In this document: positions 17,769 through 26,357 of the stretch, piece by piece | How positions within the stretch are numbered: position 1 is the first letter of the stretch | Layout: every line of letters begins with the position of its first letter | Origin: Nocardia amamiensis | GTDB taxonomy: Bacteria > Actinomycetota > Actinomycetes > Mycobacteriales > Mycobacteriaceae | Direction of reading: 5' to 3' | DNA: 64,000 nt | Assembly (NCBI RefSeq): GCF_015477605.1 | Contig: NZ_JADLQX010000014.1 | Coordinates: forward strand, 145,957-209,956 | Position numbers and translations under genes: made by a program | Notes under the pieces: model-generated | What the model saw: the letters and a program-made list of their open reading frames with translations, nothing else | Databases searched by the model: none | Told to the model about the DNA's origin: nothing

Positions 17769-18292
17769 CGATGTGCGCATTGCGACCCAGCAGCCTCGGC
17801 GACATCGCTACGATGCGCTGCCACTTGCGCAACGAACGTATCGTGGCGGCATCGGCCCAGCGCACCTTCGACATTCTCGCCACCGGCGAAGGGCAACCGG
17901 AGTGGGCCGCCGGATACCGGGCCACCACCTGGTACGGAACTGCACCGCATGACGAGGGAACGATCCGCGACATCCACTTGCGCTGGATCACCGTGCGCGA
18001 ACGATTCCTGGCCTGGGAGCCCGCTGCTCGTTTCACCTTCTCCGCCGATGCCATGTCAATCCCTTTGGCGCGCCGAATGATCGAGGACATCACCTTGGAT
18101 CCCGTCGGACCCGACCGCTGCCGCCTGGTCTGGCAGGTCCACCTCGATCCGGCATCGGTTCTGCGCCCGATCGAATCCCTGGTGATGCGACGCATTTTCG
18201 AGCCGATGTTCGACTCCTTCGCCGCTGGACTCGCCCGATTCGCCGGCGCGCACCCTGATCAACTATCGGACCTGCCGCCTGCGGGACCATGA
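17765..18292 (+). CDS. SRPBCC (START-like) family protein
   Basis: This 175-aa protein resembles polyketide-cyclase/START-like lipid-binding proteins: RNERIVAASAQRTFDILAT at the start of the fold, WYGTAPHDEGTIRDIHLRWITVRERFLAWEPAARFTF in the middle, and a long C-terminal helix with IFEPMFDSFAAGLARFA. The first ATG overlaps the SDR stop (ATGA); a later ATG (MRCHLRNER) would give a more standard N-terminus. With the SDR it forms a TetR-controlled pair that may act on one hydrophobic substrate (inference). Confidence 0.8.
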   Translation: MTMCALRPSSLGDIATMRCHLRNERIVAASAQRTFDILATGEGQPEWAAGYRATTWYGTAPHDEGTIRDIHLRWITVRERFLAWEPAARFTFSADAMSIPLARRMIEDITLDPVGPDRCRLVWQVHLDPASVLRPIESLVMRRIFEPMFDSFAAGLARFAGAHPDQLSDLPPAGP

Positions 18293-18326
18293 CGACAGCT
18301 GCGTCGGCCGTGGCCGCCCCGGAGAA

Positions 18327-18358
18327 GACGGCCTTCGGTCTGTGCTCCGAAGGCCGTC
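18327..18358. terminator. Bidirectional hairpin between SRPBCC gene and ipdC
   Basis: A perfect 12-bp stem (GACGGCCTTCGG with its complement) closes an 8-nt loop. It sits between convergent genes, which fits a shared terminator. There is no clear T tract, as is common in GC-rich genomes. Confidence 0.8.
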
Positions 18359-18369
18359 AACCTTTCGGA

Positions 18370-19455
18370 CTAGATCCTCGTCGAGTTCGCCCCATCGGGA
18401 AGCGCGGCGAGCACACCGATCCGCGCCACTGCGTCGGTGACGATTCGGTCGATCAGCTCCTTGCAGGTGGGTAGGTCATCGATGATCCCGGTGACCTGGC
18501 CCGCGGCGAGCACACCCGCCTGAGTGTTGCCCTCGACCAGTCCGGCGCGCAGCAGCATGGGCGTATTCGCGGCCATGATGACCTGGGACCAGTTGAGATC
18601 CTTGGTCTTCCGCATGGTCAGTCCGTCGCGAACCATGGTGGACCATTTCATGCCCGTCATGCTCTTGAACCGGGCCGCGTTCGCGACAGCCGCGGTGAGC
18701 CCGCGCCACCGACCCGAATGCTCCAGGCGCTGTACCAGTTCGGTGTTCAGCACGCGGTGCGGCATCCCGTCGACCTTCAGCGACACCACCGTGTCCTGCA
18801 GCTGCCTGCGCAGATATTCCTGCTTGACGGCGTCCGGGACCGTGCTCTCCTGAGTGAGCAGGAACCGGGTGCCCATCGCGATGCCCGCCGCGCCATAGGC
18901 CAGCGCGGCGGCCAACCCGCGTCCGTCGAAGAACCCGCCCGCCGCGATCACGGGAATGTCCACCGCGTCCAGCACCGATGGCAGCAGCAAAGTGGTGGCC
19001 ACCGGGCCGGTGTGCCCGCCGCCCTCGCCGCCTTGCACAATGACCGCGTCCGCGCCCCAGGCCGCCACTTTGACCGCGTGCTTGGCCGCACCGATCGACG
19101 GGATGACCACCACCCCGGCGTCTTTCAGCTTCGCGATCAAATCCTGTTTGGGCGCGAGCGCGAACGAGGCGACCGCCACCTTCTCCCGGATCAGCAGATC
19201 GATCCGCTCAGGTGCGTCGGCGGCGTCGGCCCGAATGTTGACGCCGAACGGTTTCCCGGTGTGCGCCTTGGTCTTCGCGATGGCCGCCGCCAGCTCCGCG
19301 AAGGTCATGGTGGCGGAGGCGAGGATGCCGAGCCCGCCCGCCTCCGCGGTGGCCGAGACCAGCCGCGGACCCGCCACCCACCCCATACCGGTCTGCACGA
19401 TCGGGTGCTCGACCCCGACCAGATCGGTCAACGCGGTGCGCAGATGTGCGGTCAT
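18370..19455 (-). CDS. ipdC: Flavin-dependent reductase IpdC (nitronate monooxygenase fold)
   Basis: This 361-aa TIM-barrel flavoprotein of the nitronate monooxygenase/2-nitropropane dioxygenase superfamily has PIVQTGMGWVAGPRLVSATAEAG at the N-terminus and the FMN-binding segments VIVQGGEGGGHTG and VIAAGGFFDGRGLAAALAYGAAGIAMGTRFL. In M. tuberculosis IpdC takes part in producing the unsaturated bicyclic CoA ester that EchA20 opens. It starts at the ATG at 19455, overlapping the ipdB stop (ATGA). It is the last gene of the echA20-ipdA-ipdB-ipdC operon. Confidence 0.92.
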   Translation of the reverse strand: MTAHLRTALTDLVGVEHPIVQTGMGWVAGPRLVSATAEAGGLGILASATMTFAELAAAIAKTKAHTGKPFGVNIRADAADAPERIDLLIREKVAVASFALAPKQDLIAKLKDAGVVVIPSIGAAKHAVKVAAWGADAVIVQGGEGGGHTGPVATTLLLPSVLDAVDIPVIAAGGFFDGRGLAAALAYGAAGIAMGTRFLLTQESTVPDAVKQEYLRRQLQDTVVSLKVDGMPHRVLNTELVQRLEHSGRWRGLTAAVANAARFKSMTGMKWSTMVRDGLTMRKTKDLNWSQVIMAANTPMLLRAGLVEGNTQAGVLAAGQVTGIIDDLPTCKELIDRIVTDAVARIGVLAALPDGANSTRI

Positions 19456-20210
19456 GCCGGGACCTCGGTTTCGCGAAGCTTCTTGGGATCCAGTACTTCT
19501 CGGATCAACCGAAGTTCTTCGGCAGTCGGCGTGCGCGTCTCGTCCGCCTCGGCGAGTCCCGCGATGTCGAAGGAAGTGTTCTCGGCGACCTCGTCGGCGG
19601 TTACGCCAGGGTGCAGGCTGCGGGCGCGCATGGTGTTGCCGGGACCTTCGAAATCGAACACACCGAGGTTGGTCACCACACGGTGCAGGTGATGGAAGCG
19701 GTAGGCGGGGTTGGCCGGGTCCACCTTGTCGTAGCCCACGCCCGACACGATGTCGACCCGCTCGGTGAACACGCGCTTGGAGTGCCGCGCGACCCAATAA
19801 CTGGTGGCGTGATTGATGGTGTTGCCCGGCGCGCCGCGCACCCCGAACATCTGCCGGGTCGGCTGCTGCAGCGGACCGAACGCCGACAGGTTCTGGTTGC
19901 CGAAGCGGTCGATCTGATTGGCGCCCATCACCACATGCCTGCGACCCGAGGCCACCACGTCGAAGACCCTCCGGAACGGAATCCACCCCTCGATCGCGGC
20001 TTTCCCGCCCAGCGGGGGAGTCTCGGCGAACAGAAGCGCTTCGCCGTCCGACAGCAACAGATCGGGTTCGGTGGTGAGCTTGGCCAACCGGGCGCCGAGG
20101 ATGGACATCGGCGACATCGGGCTGGCCATGATTTCTCCCGCGCCGCGGAAGATCTCCGCGCAGGCGACCGCGCACACCTCGGCGCGGGTCACGATCTCGG
20201 TGCTGGTCAT
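19452..20210 (-). CDS. ipdB: IpdB, beta subunit of the COCHEA-CoA hydrolase
   Basis: This 252-aa protein has a CoA-transferase beta-subunit fold: EVCAVACAEIFRGAGEIMASPMSPMSILGARLAKLTTEPDLLL at the N-terminus, then RHVVMGANQIDRFGNQNLS. IpdA and IpdB together hydrolyse ring C of the CoA ester produced by EchA20, although the fold derives from class I CoA transferases. The gene lies 37 bp after ipdA and overlaps ipdC (ATGA), matching the mycobacterial ipdABC order. Confidence 0.92.
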   Translation of the reverse strand: MTSTEIVTRAEVCAVACAEIFRGAGEIMASPMSPMSILGARLAKLTTEPDLLLSDGEALLFAETPPLGGKAAIEGWIPFRRVFDVVASGRRHVVMGANQIDRFGNQNLSAFGPLQQPTRQMFGVRGAPGNTINHATSYWVARHSKRVFTERVDIVSGVGYDKVDPANPAYRFHHLHRVVTNLGVFDFEGPGNTMRARSLHPGVTADEVAENTSFDIAGLAEADETRTPTAEELRLIREVLDPKKLRETEVPA

Positions 20211-20247
20211 CGCGCCTCCTGTGGCTTGCGGGACACGGTCGTCTGCA

Positions 20248-21123
20248 TCACGCCTCCTCGGCGAATCGGCGGACCGCGGTCTGGTACTGCTCCTCGGACC
20301 CGGACAGGTAGGTGTCGACGAACCGCTGCCACGCTTGCGGCGTCTTGGCGGACTCGACGTAGTGCTTCTGGAACTTCTCGTCCCGGCCGTAGCTGTCCGC
20401 GGCGAGAGTGAAATGCGCGCCGCCAGGGGCCTCCACCACGCCGTCGACCATCATTCGATTGAGCAGCAGTGCTTGTGGCGGAACGGTTTTCACCAGCTCG
20501 TCGGTCTCCACCACCCGTTCCACCGAGACGTAGCGTCGCTGCGCCGCCAGGCAGAAGAGATCGTCGAAGTACGGGTCGACGCCGGTGTAGGCGGCGTTGC
20601 CGTGCGCGTCGCCGAGATTCAGGTGCACCAGCGCCGCATCCAGGCGCAGCGCCGGCATGGCGATCAGAGTCTCCGGCGTGCCGTCCACCGGGTACGGCGA
20701 TTCGACGGTCTTCAGTTCGCCCTCCCAGAAGTTCGGGACGTCCGATCCGAGACCGGCACGGATCGGCAGGAACGGCAGTCGCGCCGCGGCCGCCTCCAGA
20801 CCGCACTTGAGCATGCCCTCGTCCATCTCGCGGGCGACCAGCGAACCGGAGGTTCGCGCCTTGGTGAACCAGGGGTCGTAGAACGGGGGCGAATCCAGCG
20901 AGACGAACCCGTAGTACGCCTTGCGCACCTTCCCTGCCGAGCACAGCAGCCCGAGGTCCGGCCCGCCGTAGCCGACCACGGTCAGATCCGTGAGGTCCGA
21001 TCGCAGGATGGCCCGCACCAGCGCCATCGGCTTGCGCCGGGAGCCCCAGCCGCCGATGCCGATGGTCATCCCGCTGCGCAGTTCGCCGACGACCTGGTCG
21101 AGCGACATCCGCTTGTCTCGCAT
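20248..21123 (-). CDS. ipdA: IpdA, alpha subunit of the COCHEA-CoA hydrolase
   Basis: This 291-aa CoA-transferase alpha-subunit-like protein has SGMTIGIGGWGSRRKPMALVRAILRSDLTDLTVVGYGGPDLGLL and FVSLDSPPFYDPWF, nearly identical to M. tuberculosis IpdA. I start at the ATG at 21123 (MRDKRMSLDQ), which aligns with the mycobacterial start and has GGAG nine bases upstream. An in-frame GTG at 21180 overlaps the echA20 stop (GTGA) and could add 19 residues. Confidence 0.92.
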   Translation of the reverse strand: MRDKRMSLDQVVGELRSGMTIGIGGWGSRRKPMALVRAILRSDLTDLTVVGYGGPDLGLLCSAGKVRKAYYGFVSLDSPPFYDPWFTKARTSGSLVAREMDEGMLKCGLEAAAARLPFLPIRAGLGSDVPNFWEGELKTVESPYPVDGTPETLIAMPALRLDAALVHLNLGDAHGNAAYTGVDPYFDDLFCLAAQRRYVSVERVVETDELVKTVPPQALLLNRMMVDGVVEAPGGAHFTLAADSYGRDEKFQKHYVESAKTPQAWQRFVDTYLSGSEEQYQTAVRRFAEEA

Positions 21124-21176
21124 TGCTTTTCGCTCCATCTCCGATGGTCGGCTCGCCGCGGGCCGACCCGCTGTGT

Positions 21177-21968
21177 TCACTGCCCGGCCTTGCGCGCCGC
21201 GAGATCGTCGTCGAACCGGGCGCGGATCTCGTCGGCGACGCCGGCGAGGTTGAGTTCGAAGGTGAATCCCTGCTCGTACCGGTAGCTGCGGTGCACGTCC
21301 TGCACGTCGATGCCGTTCAAGGCCCGCTTCGCCGCACGGATCACCCGGCCGTCCTTGGCCGCGATGTTCTTGGCCAATTCCAAAGCCGCCGCGTCCAGTT
21401 CGGCGCGCGGTACCACCTGGTACACCGAGCCGTAATGGTGCAACTGCTGCGCGGTGACGGTGCTTGCCGTGTAGAACAGCGCGCGCATCAGGTGCTGGGG
21501 CACCAGGCGCGCCAAGTGGGTCGCCGCGCCGAGCGCGCCGCGGTCTACTTCGGGCAGCCCGAACGTGGCGTCATCGGAGGCGATCACGATGTCCGCGTTG
21601 CCCACCAGCCCGATGCCGCCGCCCAGGCAGAAGCCCTGCACCACCGCGACGACCGGCACCTGGCACTCGTAGACCGCGGCGAAGGCTTCGAAGCAGCCGT
21701 GGTTGGCGTCGATCAGCGCCTGATGGCCGGGCTTGCTCTGGATCTCCTTGATGTCCACGCCCGCGTTGAAACCGCGGTTCTCCGCGCGCAGCACCACCAC
21801 CCTGGTATCCGGATCGCGGCCCGCCGCGCGCACCTCGTCGGCGATGGTGAACCAGCCCTCGGTGGGGATGGCGTTGACCGGCGGGTAGTCGACCGTGACC
21901 ACGGTGATGCCGGTGGATTCGGAGTGGCGGCTGATCCCCATCGCAAGTCCCATCGTCGGTGCACGCAT
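21177..21968 (-). CDS. echA20: EchA20, crotonase-fold ring D hydrolase
   Basis: This 263-aa crotonase has VDYPPVNAIPTEGW, NRGFNAGVDIKEIQ, QGFCLGGGIGLVGNADIVIASDDATFGLPEVDRGALGAATHL and the C-terminal YRYEQGFTFELNLAGVADE, all closely matching M. tuberculosis EchA20. That enzyme hydrolytically opens ring D of the bicyclic CoA intermediate. The ATG at 21968 follows the KstR2 operator by six bases. The internal ATG at 21953 (MGLAMGISRH) is an alternative that would leave a normal leader. Confidence 0.92.
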   Translation of the reverse strand: MRAPTMGLAMGISRHSESTGITVVTVDYPPVNAIPTEGWFTIADEVRAAGRDPDTRVVVLRAENRGFNAGVDIKEIQSKPGHQALIDANHGCFEAFAAVYECQVPVVAVVQGFCLGGGIGLVGNADIVIASDDATFGLPEVDRGALGAATHLARLVPQHLMRALFYTASTVTAQQLHHYGSVYQVVPRAELDAAALELAKNIAAKDGRVIRAAKRALNGIDVQDVHRSYRYEQGFTFELNLAGVADEIRARFDDDLAARKAGQ

Positions 21969-21974
21969 TGGCAA

Positions 21975-21992
21975 AGCAAGCAGTTGCTTGGT
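21975..21992. promoter_or_regulatory. KstR2 operator between echA20 and the SDR gene pair
   Basis: AGCAAGCAGTTGCTTGGT matches ACCAAGCAnnTGCTTGGT with a single mismatch at position 2. It lies in the 35-bp space between the divergent starts at 21968 and 22004, so one site can control both operons. Confidence 0.85.
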
Positions 21993-22003
21993 AGGTTAGC
22001 ACG

Positions 22004-22786
22004 GTGGCACTCGAAATCGATCTCGCCGGACGCGTCGTTCTGGTGACGGGCGGTGTTCGCGGCGTCGGCGCGGGCGTGAGCAAGGCGTTCCTGGCCGCGG
22101 GTGCGACCGTCGTCGCGTGTGCGCGGCGGCCCGCCGACGGTCCCGTCGAGGTCGACGGACGCGCCATCGACTACCTGCCGTGCGATGTCCGGGACGCGGA
22201 CGCGGTTCGTGCGCTGATCGAGACGATCACCGAGCGCCACGGCCGACTGGACCACCTGGTCAACAACGCGGGTGGCGCGCCCTTCGCGCTGGCCGCCGAG
22301 GCGAGCAAGAACTTTCACACCAAGATCGTCGAACTGAACCTGCTCGCTCCGCTGCTGGTGGCGCAGGCCGCCAACGCTGTGATGCAGCGGCAGGACGAGG
22401 GCGGCTCGATCGTGAACGTCTCCAGCGTCAGCGGGCACCGTCCGTCGCCGGGTACCGCCGCCTACGGCGCGGCCAAGGCGGGCATGGACAGCCTCACGGC
22501 CTCGCTCGCCGTCGAATGGGCGCCGAAAGTACGGGTCAACTCGCTGGTGGTCGGACCGGTCGACACCGAATTGAGCCACCTGCACTATGGCGACCAAGAC
22601 GGCGTCGACGCGGTGGGCCGGACCATCCCGATGGGTCGCCTGGCTCGCCCCGAGGACATCGGCCGTTGCGCCGTCTTCCTCGCCTCGCCGCTGGCCGGCT
22701 ACGTCAGCGGCGCGACCCTGCTGGTACACGGCGGTGGCGAGCGCCCCGCCTTCCTCTCCGCCTCCACCGCGGATCAGCAGTCCTGA
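22004..22786 (+). CDS. Short-chain dehydrogenase of the KstR2 regulon (Rv3549c-type)
   Basis: This 260-aa SDR has the cofactor loop TGGVRGVGAGV (residues ~15-25), NNAGGAPFALAAEASKNFHTKIVELNLLAPL, the active-site YGAAK, and a C-terminal GYVSGATLLVHGGGERPAFL. It starts at a GTG 12 bp after the operator. Mycobacteria have a similar SDR divergent from echA20. A role in redox steps on HIP-derived CoA esters is inferred from context. Confidence 0.85.
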   Translation: MALEIDLAGRVVLVTGGVRGVGAGVSKAFLAAGATVVACARRPADGPVEVDGRAIDYLPCDVRDADAVRALIETITERHGRLDHLVNNAGGAPFALAAEASKNFHTKIVELNLLAPLLVAQAANAVMQRQDEGGSIVNVSSVSGHRPSPGTAAYGAAKAGMDSLTASLAVEWAPKVRVNSLVVGPVDTELSHLHYGDQDGVDAVGRTIPMGRLARPEDIGRCAVFLASPLAGYVSGATLLVHGGGERPAFLSASTADQQS

Positions 22787-22826
22787 ACAACTGGACCGAA
22801 CCCGACCACCCACGAAGAGGACACAC

Positions 22827-23738
22827 ATGGACACCGACCAGATCTGCGCCGGACGCGTCGTCATCGTCACCGGAGCGGGCCGGGGCATCGGCCGCGCGCA
22901 CGCCCTCGCCTTCGCCGCGGCGGGCGCGCGCGTCGTGGTCAACGACCTCGGTTCGGCCCTGGACGGCGCGGCTACCGCGGAGACCCCGGCGCAGCAGGTG
23001 GTCGCTGAAATCGAGGCGCTCGGCGGGGAAGCCGTGGCCAACGGCGACGATGTCGCGGACTGGGCAGGCGCCCGCAGGCTGGTCCGCCAAGCCGTCGACA
23101 CGTTCGGCAAGCTCGACGTGCTGGTCAACAACGCCGGGTTCGTGCGCGACCGGATGCTGGTCAATCTCAGCGAGGAGGAGTGGGACGCGGTGATCCGCGT
23201 GCATCTCAAAGGCCACTTCGCCACCATGCGGCACGCGATCGAGTACTGGCGGGCGGAGGCGAAGGCGGGCCGTCCGGTCGACGGCCGCATCATCAACACC
23301 AGCTCCGGCGCGGGTCTGCAAGGCAGCGTGGGGCAGGGCAACTATGGCGCGGCCAAGGCCGGTATCGCGGGCCTGACCCTGACCGCCGCCGCCGAGTTCG
23401 CCCGCTACGGCGTCACGGTGAACGCGATCGCCCCGGCCGCACGCACCCGGATGACCGAGACGGTATTCGCGGAGACGATGGCCAAGCCGGACAACGGCTT
23501 CGACGCCATGGCCCCGGAGAACGTGTCGCCGCTGGTCGTGTGGTTGGGCAGCACGAACTCGGCGGCCGTGACCGGGCGGATGTTCGAGGTCGAGGGCGGC
23601 AAGGTGGCGCTGGCCGACGGGTGGCGGCACGGCGCCGCCGTCGACCGCGGCGCCCGCTGGACTCCGGCCGAACTCGGACCCGTCGTGGCCGATCTGATCG
23701 CCAAGGCGACCCCGCCGGAGCCGGTCTACGGGGCTTGA
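22827..23738 (+). CDS. Short-chain dehydrogenase of the KstR2 regulon (Rv3548c-type)
   Basis: This 303-aa SDR has TGAGRGIGRAHA at residues ~15-26, VVVNDLGSALDG, NNAGFVRDRMLVNLSEEEWDAVIRVHLKGHFAT, and the active-site YGAAK. The extended C-terminus (MFEVEGGKVALADGW) is that of the Hsd4-like hydroxyacyl-CoA dehydrogenase group, suggesting a beta-hydroxyacyl-CoA substrate. A GAAGAGGA box precedes the ATG. It follows the previous SDR by 40 bp and shares its KstR2 promoter. Confidence 0.85.
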   Translation: MDTDQICAGRVVIVTGAGRGIGRAHALAFAAAGARVVVNDLGSALDGAATAETPAQQVVAEIEALGGEAVANGDDVADWAGARRLVRQAVDTFGKLDVLVNNAGFVRDRMLVNLSEEEWDAVIRVHLKGHFATMRHAIEYWRAEAKAGRPVDGRIINTSSGAGLQGSVGQGNYGAAKAGIAGLTLTAAAEFARYGVTVNAIAPAARTRMTETVFAETMAKPDNGFDAMAPENVSPLVVWLGSTNSAAVTGRMFEVEGGKVALADGWRHGAAVDRGARWTPAELGPVVADLIAKATPPEPVYGA

Positions 23739-23746
23739 TCGGCTCG

Positions 23747-23760
23747 GCCCCTTCCGGGGC
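23747..23760 (+). terminator. Short GC hairpin after the KstR2 SDR operon
   Basis: GCCCC and GGGGC close a TTCC tetraloop nine bases after the SDR stop codon. This is a plausible intrinsic terminator without a T tract. Confidence 0.5.
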
Positions 23761-24265
23761 ACAGTTGCGGCTGGGGTCTACTATGTGCACCCATCCGTTG
23801 GGAAGTCCCGGGTGAGAGTGGCGACCGGGCAGAGAACCGCGCTTCAACTGATGAGGGAAGGTTCGGCGCATGGCCGTAGGTCGCACTGGTTCCGTCGCAA
23901 AAGGTTCCGCCGCCGTGCTTCGGCAGCGGTCGGCTCGGGGCCGACCAAGAGGCGAGGTGGACGCGCAATCCGGCGTGGGAAGTCGTGGTCGACGCCCGAT
24001 GGATAGCTCCGCCGGACGGCATTAGTCCACGCGGATGGGTCCGGGGCACCGCCAGGGTCTATCCGGAGGTGGCTTCTGCGCCGACTCGAAATTGAGCGCA
24101 GTCGCGCGCAGGCGATCGGTGAGATGCAATAGTGCGCGACCGGTCGGCTATTCGAACGAACCGGCACGGATGGGAATCCGGTTCGGCACGAACGACGAAC
24201 GTCGTGCGGCATCGAAAACCGTTATCCGCATCGCTGATCCGGACAACATCGCATACCGGACCGCG

Positions 24266-24293
24266 GTCGTGCCCTTATTTCTTCGGGCACGAC
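24266..24293. terminator. Hairpin with 9-bp stem in the intergenic region
   Basis: GTCGTGCCC and its perfect complement flank a T-rich 10-nt loop. It could act as a terminator in either direction between the SDR gene and the EspR-like gene. Confidence 0.5.
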
Positions 24294-24338
24294 CCCAGCG
24301 CCCGTTGTGTGCTGCAAGCACGCTTGCACGTGCATAAC

Positions 24339-24375
24339 GCAACACAGTGCGACCCGGCGGGCCGCACTGTGTTGC
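24339..24375. terminator. Strong hairpin downstream of the EspR-like gene
   Basis: A perfect 13-bp stem starting GCAACACAGTGCG closes an 11-nt loop. It begins 14 bases after the stop codon of the minus-strand regulator, the right place for its terminator. Confidence 0.8.
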
Positions 24376-24388
24376 CGTGCAGTAGAAC

Positions 24389-24805
24389 CTATTCGGTGCC
24401 GTCCGGAGGAATTTCGGGCAAGCCTTCGCTGGCCCGCAACTTCTCCGCCATGGACGTGAGCAGGTTCTGTGATTCTTCGGACAAGTCGAACGCTCTACTC
24501 GACAGCCGTCGCAGTCCGTAGCCCTGCAGCTGGGACAGCAACTCCAGATCGTGATCGATCTTGGCGGCATAGATGTCGTTGAAGAAGTAGTCCGGCTTGA
24601 CCTTGAAGAACTTCGCCAGGGCGGCCACCGTCTCATCGGACGGGTTCGTCCGTTGTCCCGACCGCAACTGTGACAGGTACGGTTTCGAGATCGGATGTCC
24701 GGAGGCAGTCAGCGCTGCCGCAACCTCTGCGTTGGTGTGCGGCTTACGCCCCGGGGGATGCACGGTTTCGAACAGCTTGTTCAGCCGCGCCGCGAAATCA
24801 GCCAT
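24389..24805 (-). CDS. EspR-like nucleoid-associated helix-turn-helix protein
   Basis: This 138-aa protein starts FAARLNKLFETVHPPGRKPHT. It continues with the XRE-type helix-turn-helix SKPYLSQLRSGQRTNPSDET and KFFKVKPDYFFNDIY, then a C-terminal dimerisation region. These features match M. tuberculosis EspR (132 aa), a nucleoid-associated regulator of ESX-1 and cell-envelope genes. Two XRE-like motifs, no enzymatic domain. It stands alone, flanked by long non-coding stretches. Target genes cannot be read from this sequence. Confidence 0.87.
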   Translation of the reverse strand: MADFAARLNKLFETVHPPGRKPHTNAEVAAALTASGHPISKPYLSQLRSGQRTNPSDETVAALAKFFKVKPDYFFNDIYAAKIDHDLELLSQLQGYGLRRLSSRAFDLSEESQNLLTSMAEKLRASEGLPEIPPDGTE

Positions 24806-25164
24806 TGTGAGCCGCCCAATTCCCTTCGCTGTACTAACAGTCGTTATCTCGGATACGTATCATTGATATTAGCGGCTCAGTAACTGAAAACCTACGCCTG
24901 ATTCCGGATTTCCTTGAAGCTTCTAGGCCGGAACGCGGCGAAGGCACTGGGACGGTGGCGTTTGCGGGTCACCCCAACGGCTATCGAGAACCCGGGGTAC
25001 GACCCGGTTCTGGCCCGTCGTTGCGGTCCCGCCGCGGGCGGTCTTGATAGCCGCAAGATAGCTGACATCTCATCGACCATGGGGTTTGGGGGTTTGTGTG
25101 GCGTACGACACGTTTCGTCCCCTAGGGGATGAACGTTCAACCAATCACCCGGAAATAGTTGAAA
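24806..25164. other. Intergenic region upstream of the EspR-like gene
   Basis: This 359-bp stretch contains the presumed promoter of the EspR-like gene, with locally AT-rich sequence at about 24825-24890 that stands out from the surrounding high GC. A CCCCTAGGGG palindrome lies near 25121-25130, between the end of fadA5 and this region. No supported gene is visible. Confidence 0.5.
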
Positions 25165-26334
25165 CTACAAACGTTCGATGATCGTTCCTGTCGCTAGTGC
25201 GCCACCGGCGCACATGAGAACCATGGCCGTGCTGCGGTCGGTGCGCTCCAACTCGTGCAAAGCCGTTGTGAGAAGACGTGATCCGGTCGAGCCGACGGGA
25301 TGTCCGAGCGCGATGGCGCCGCCGTTGACATTTACCCGGTCCATGTCCGGTTGGTGAACCGACGCCCAGGAAAGCGCGACCGACGCGAACGCCTCGTTGA
25401 TCTCGAAAAGGTCGATGTCGCCGATATTCATGCCGGACCGTTCCAGTAACCGGGTGCAGGCCTGCACCGGGCCGTCGAGATGGAATTCGGGCTCGGCCCC
25501 GACCACCGCCTGGGTGACGATCCGCGCCCGCGGCCGCAAACCGGCGCGGCGCGCGGCCTTTTCGTCCATCAGCAGTACTGCGGCCGCGCCGTCGGAGATC
25601 TGCGAGGACGATCCGGCGGTGTGCACGCCACCCTCCAGTACGGGCTTCAATTTCGCCAAGCCCTCCACGCTGGTCTCGCGCAGGCCCTGATCGCGTCGCA
25701 CGTCGAGCTTTTCGCCTGTCGGGTTGCCTTCCTTGTCGACCGCGGGAGCGGTGACGGTGAGCACCTCGCGGTCGAACCGTCCTTCGGCCCATGCCTGCGC
25801 CGCCAGGCGCTGTGAGCGTGCGCCGAACTGGTCCACGTCGGCGCGAGTGATGCCGCGCCGCTTGGCGATTCGCTCCGCGGCCTCGAACTGATTGGGCAGG
25901 TCGATGTTCCACGACGCGGGCCTGCGCGGGCCGGCGTGCTCGCCGACATTGGCGCCCAACGGAACCCGGCTCATCGCCTCCACGCCGCAGGCCATGCCGA
26001 CCTCGATCGCGCCGGCGGCGATCAACCCGGCGATCAGGTGGTTGGCCTGCTGGGCCGACCCGCACTGCGTGTCGATGGTGGTGGCGCCGACCTGCCACGG
26101 CAGGCCCGCGTGCAGCCAGGCGACCCTGGTGACGTTGTTGGACTGCTCGCCCGCCTGCGTGACGCATCCGCCGATGACCTGCTCGACCTGGCCGGGGTCC
26201 AGGTGTGCTCGCTCGAGCAGTCCGCGTTGGGCCAGGCCGAGCAGTTCGGCCGCGTGCAGGCCCGACAGCCAGCCGCCGCGCTTTCCGATCGGGGTCCGTG
26301 CGGCCTCGACGATCACGGGTGTGCCCATGTCCAA
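25165..26334 (-). CDS. fadA5: Steroid thiolase FadA5
   Basis: This 389-aa thiolase has nucleophile Cys91 in DTQCGSAQQANHLIAG, His345 in ALGHPVGSTG and Cys375 in LMCAGGALATG. FadA5 cleaves acetyl-CoA or propionyl-CoA from the sterol side chain during beta-oxidation. It is divergent from cyp125 with two KstR-type operators between, exactly the mycobacterial fadA5/cyp125 arrangement. This separates it from fadA6 at 14261, which belongs to the KstR2 block. ATG start at 26334. Confidence 0.93.
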   Translation of the reverse strand: MDMGTPVIVEAARTPIGKRGGWLSGLHAAELLGLAQRGLLERAHLDPGQVEQVIGGCVTQAGEQSNNVTRVAWLHAGLPWQVGATTIDTQCGSAQQANHLIAGLIAAGAIEVGMACGVEAMSRVPLGANVGEHAGPRRPASWNIDLPNQFEAAERIAKRRGITRADVDQFGARSQRLAAQAWAEGRFDREVLTVTAPAVDKEGNPTGEKLDVRRDQGLRETSVEGLAKLKPVLEGGVHTAGSSSQISDGAAAVLLMDEKAARRAGLRPRARIVTQAVVGAEPEFHLDGPVQACTRLLERSGMNIGDIDLFEINEAFASVALSWASVHQPDMDRVNVNGGAIALGHPVGSTGSRLLTTALHELERTDRSTAMVLMCAGGALATGTIIERL

Positions 26335-26357
26335 CCTTTCCTTATGGGACAGAAAAC

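Larger units (their letters stand above)
23739..24338. other. Long intergenic region with hairpins, no supported gene
   Basis: Six hundred bases separate the SDR stop from the EspR-like gene's terminator. Short frames here are Arg-rich shadows with no recognisable domain. I see a GCCCC-TTCC-GGGGC hairpin at 23747-23760 right after the SDR, a 9-bp hairpin at 24266-24293, and a GCAAGC/GCTTGC inverted repeat near 24315. Composition is less GC-rich around 24160-24280. I find no tRNA, riboswitch or protein remnant. Confidence 0.5.

Noticed and set aside
18370..20175. 601-codon reading frame containing ipdC
   Set aside because: Only the last 361 codons are IpdC. The upstream part is an out-of-frame reading of ipdB, which has its own well-matched product.
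23785..24006. 73-codon ORF after the KstR2 SDR operon
   Set aside because: Very Arg-rich and without ribosome site or homology that I recognise.
25165..26334. Considered whether this thiolase is a duplicate of fadA6
   Set aside because: It is divergent from cyp125 with KstR sites and has FadA5 features; fadA6 is next to kstR2.
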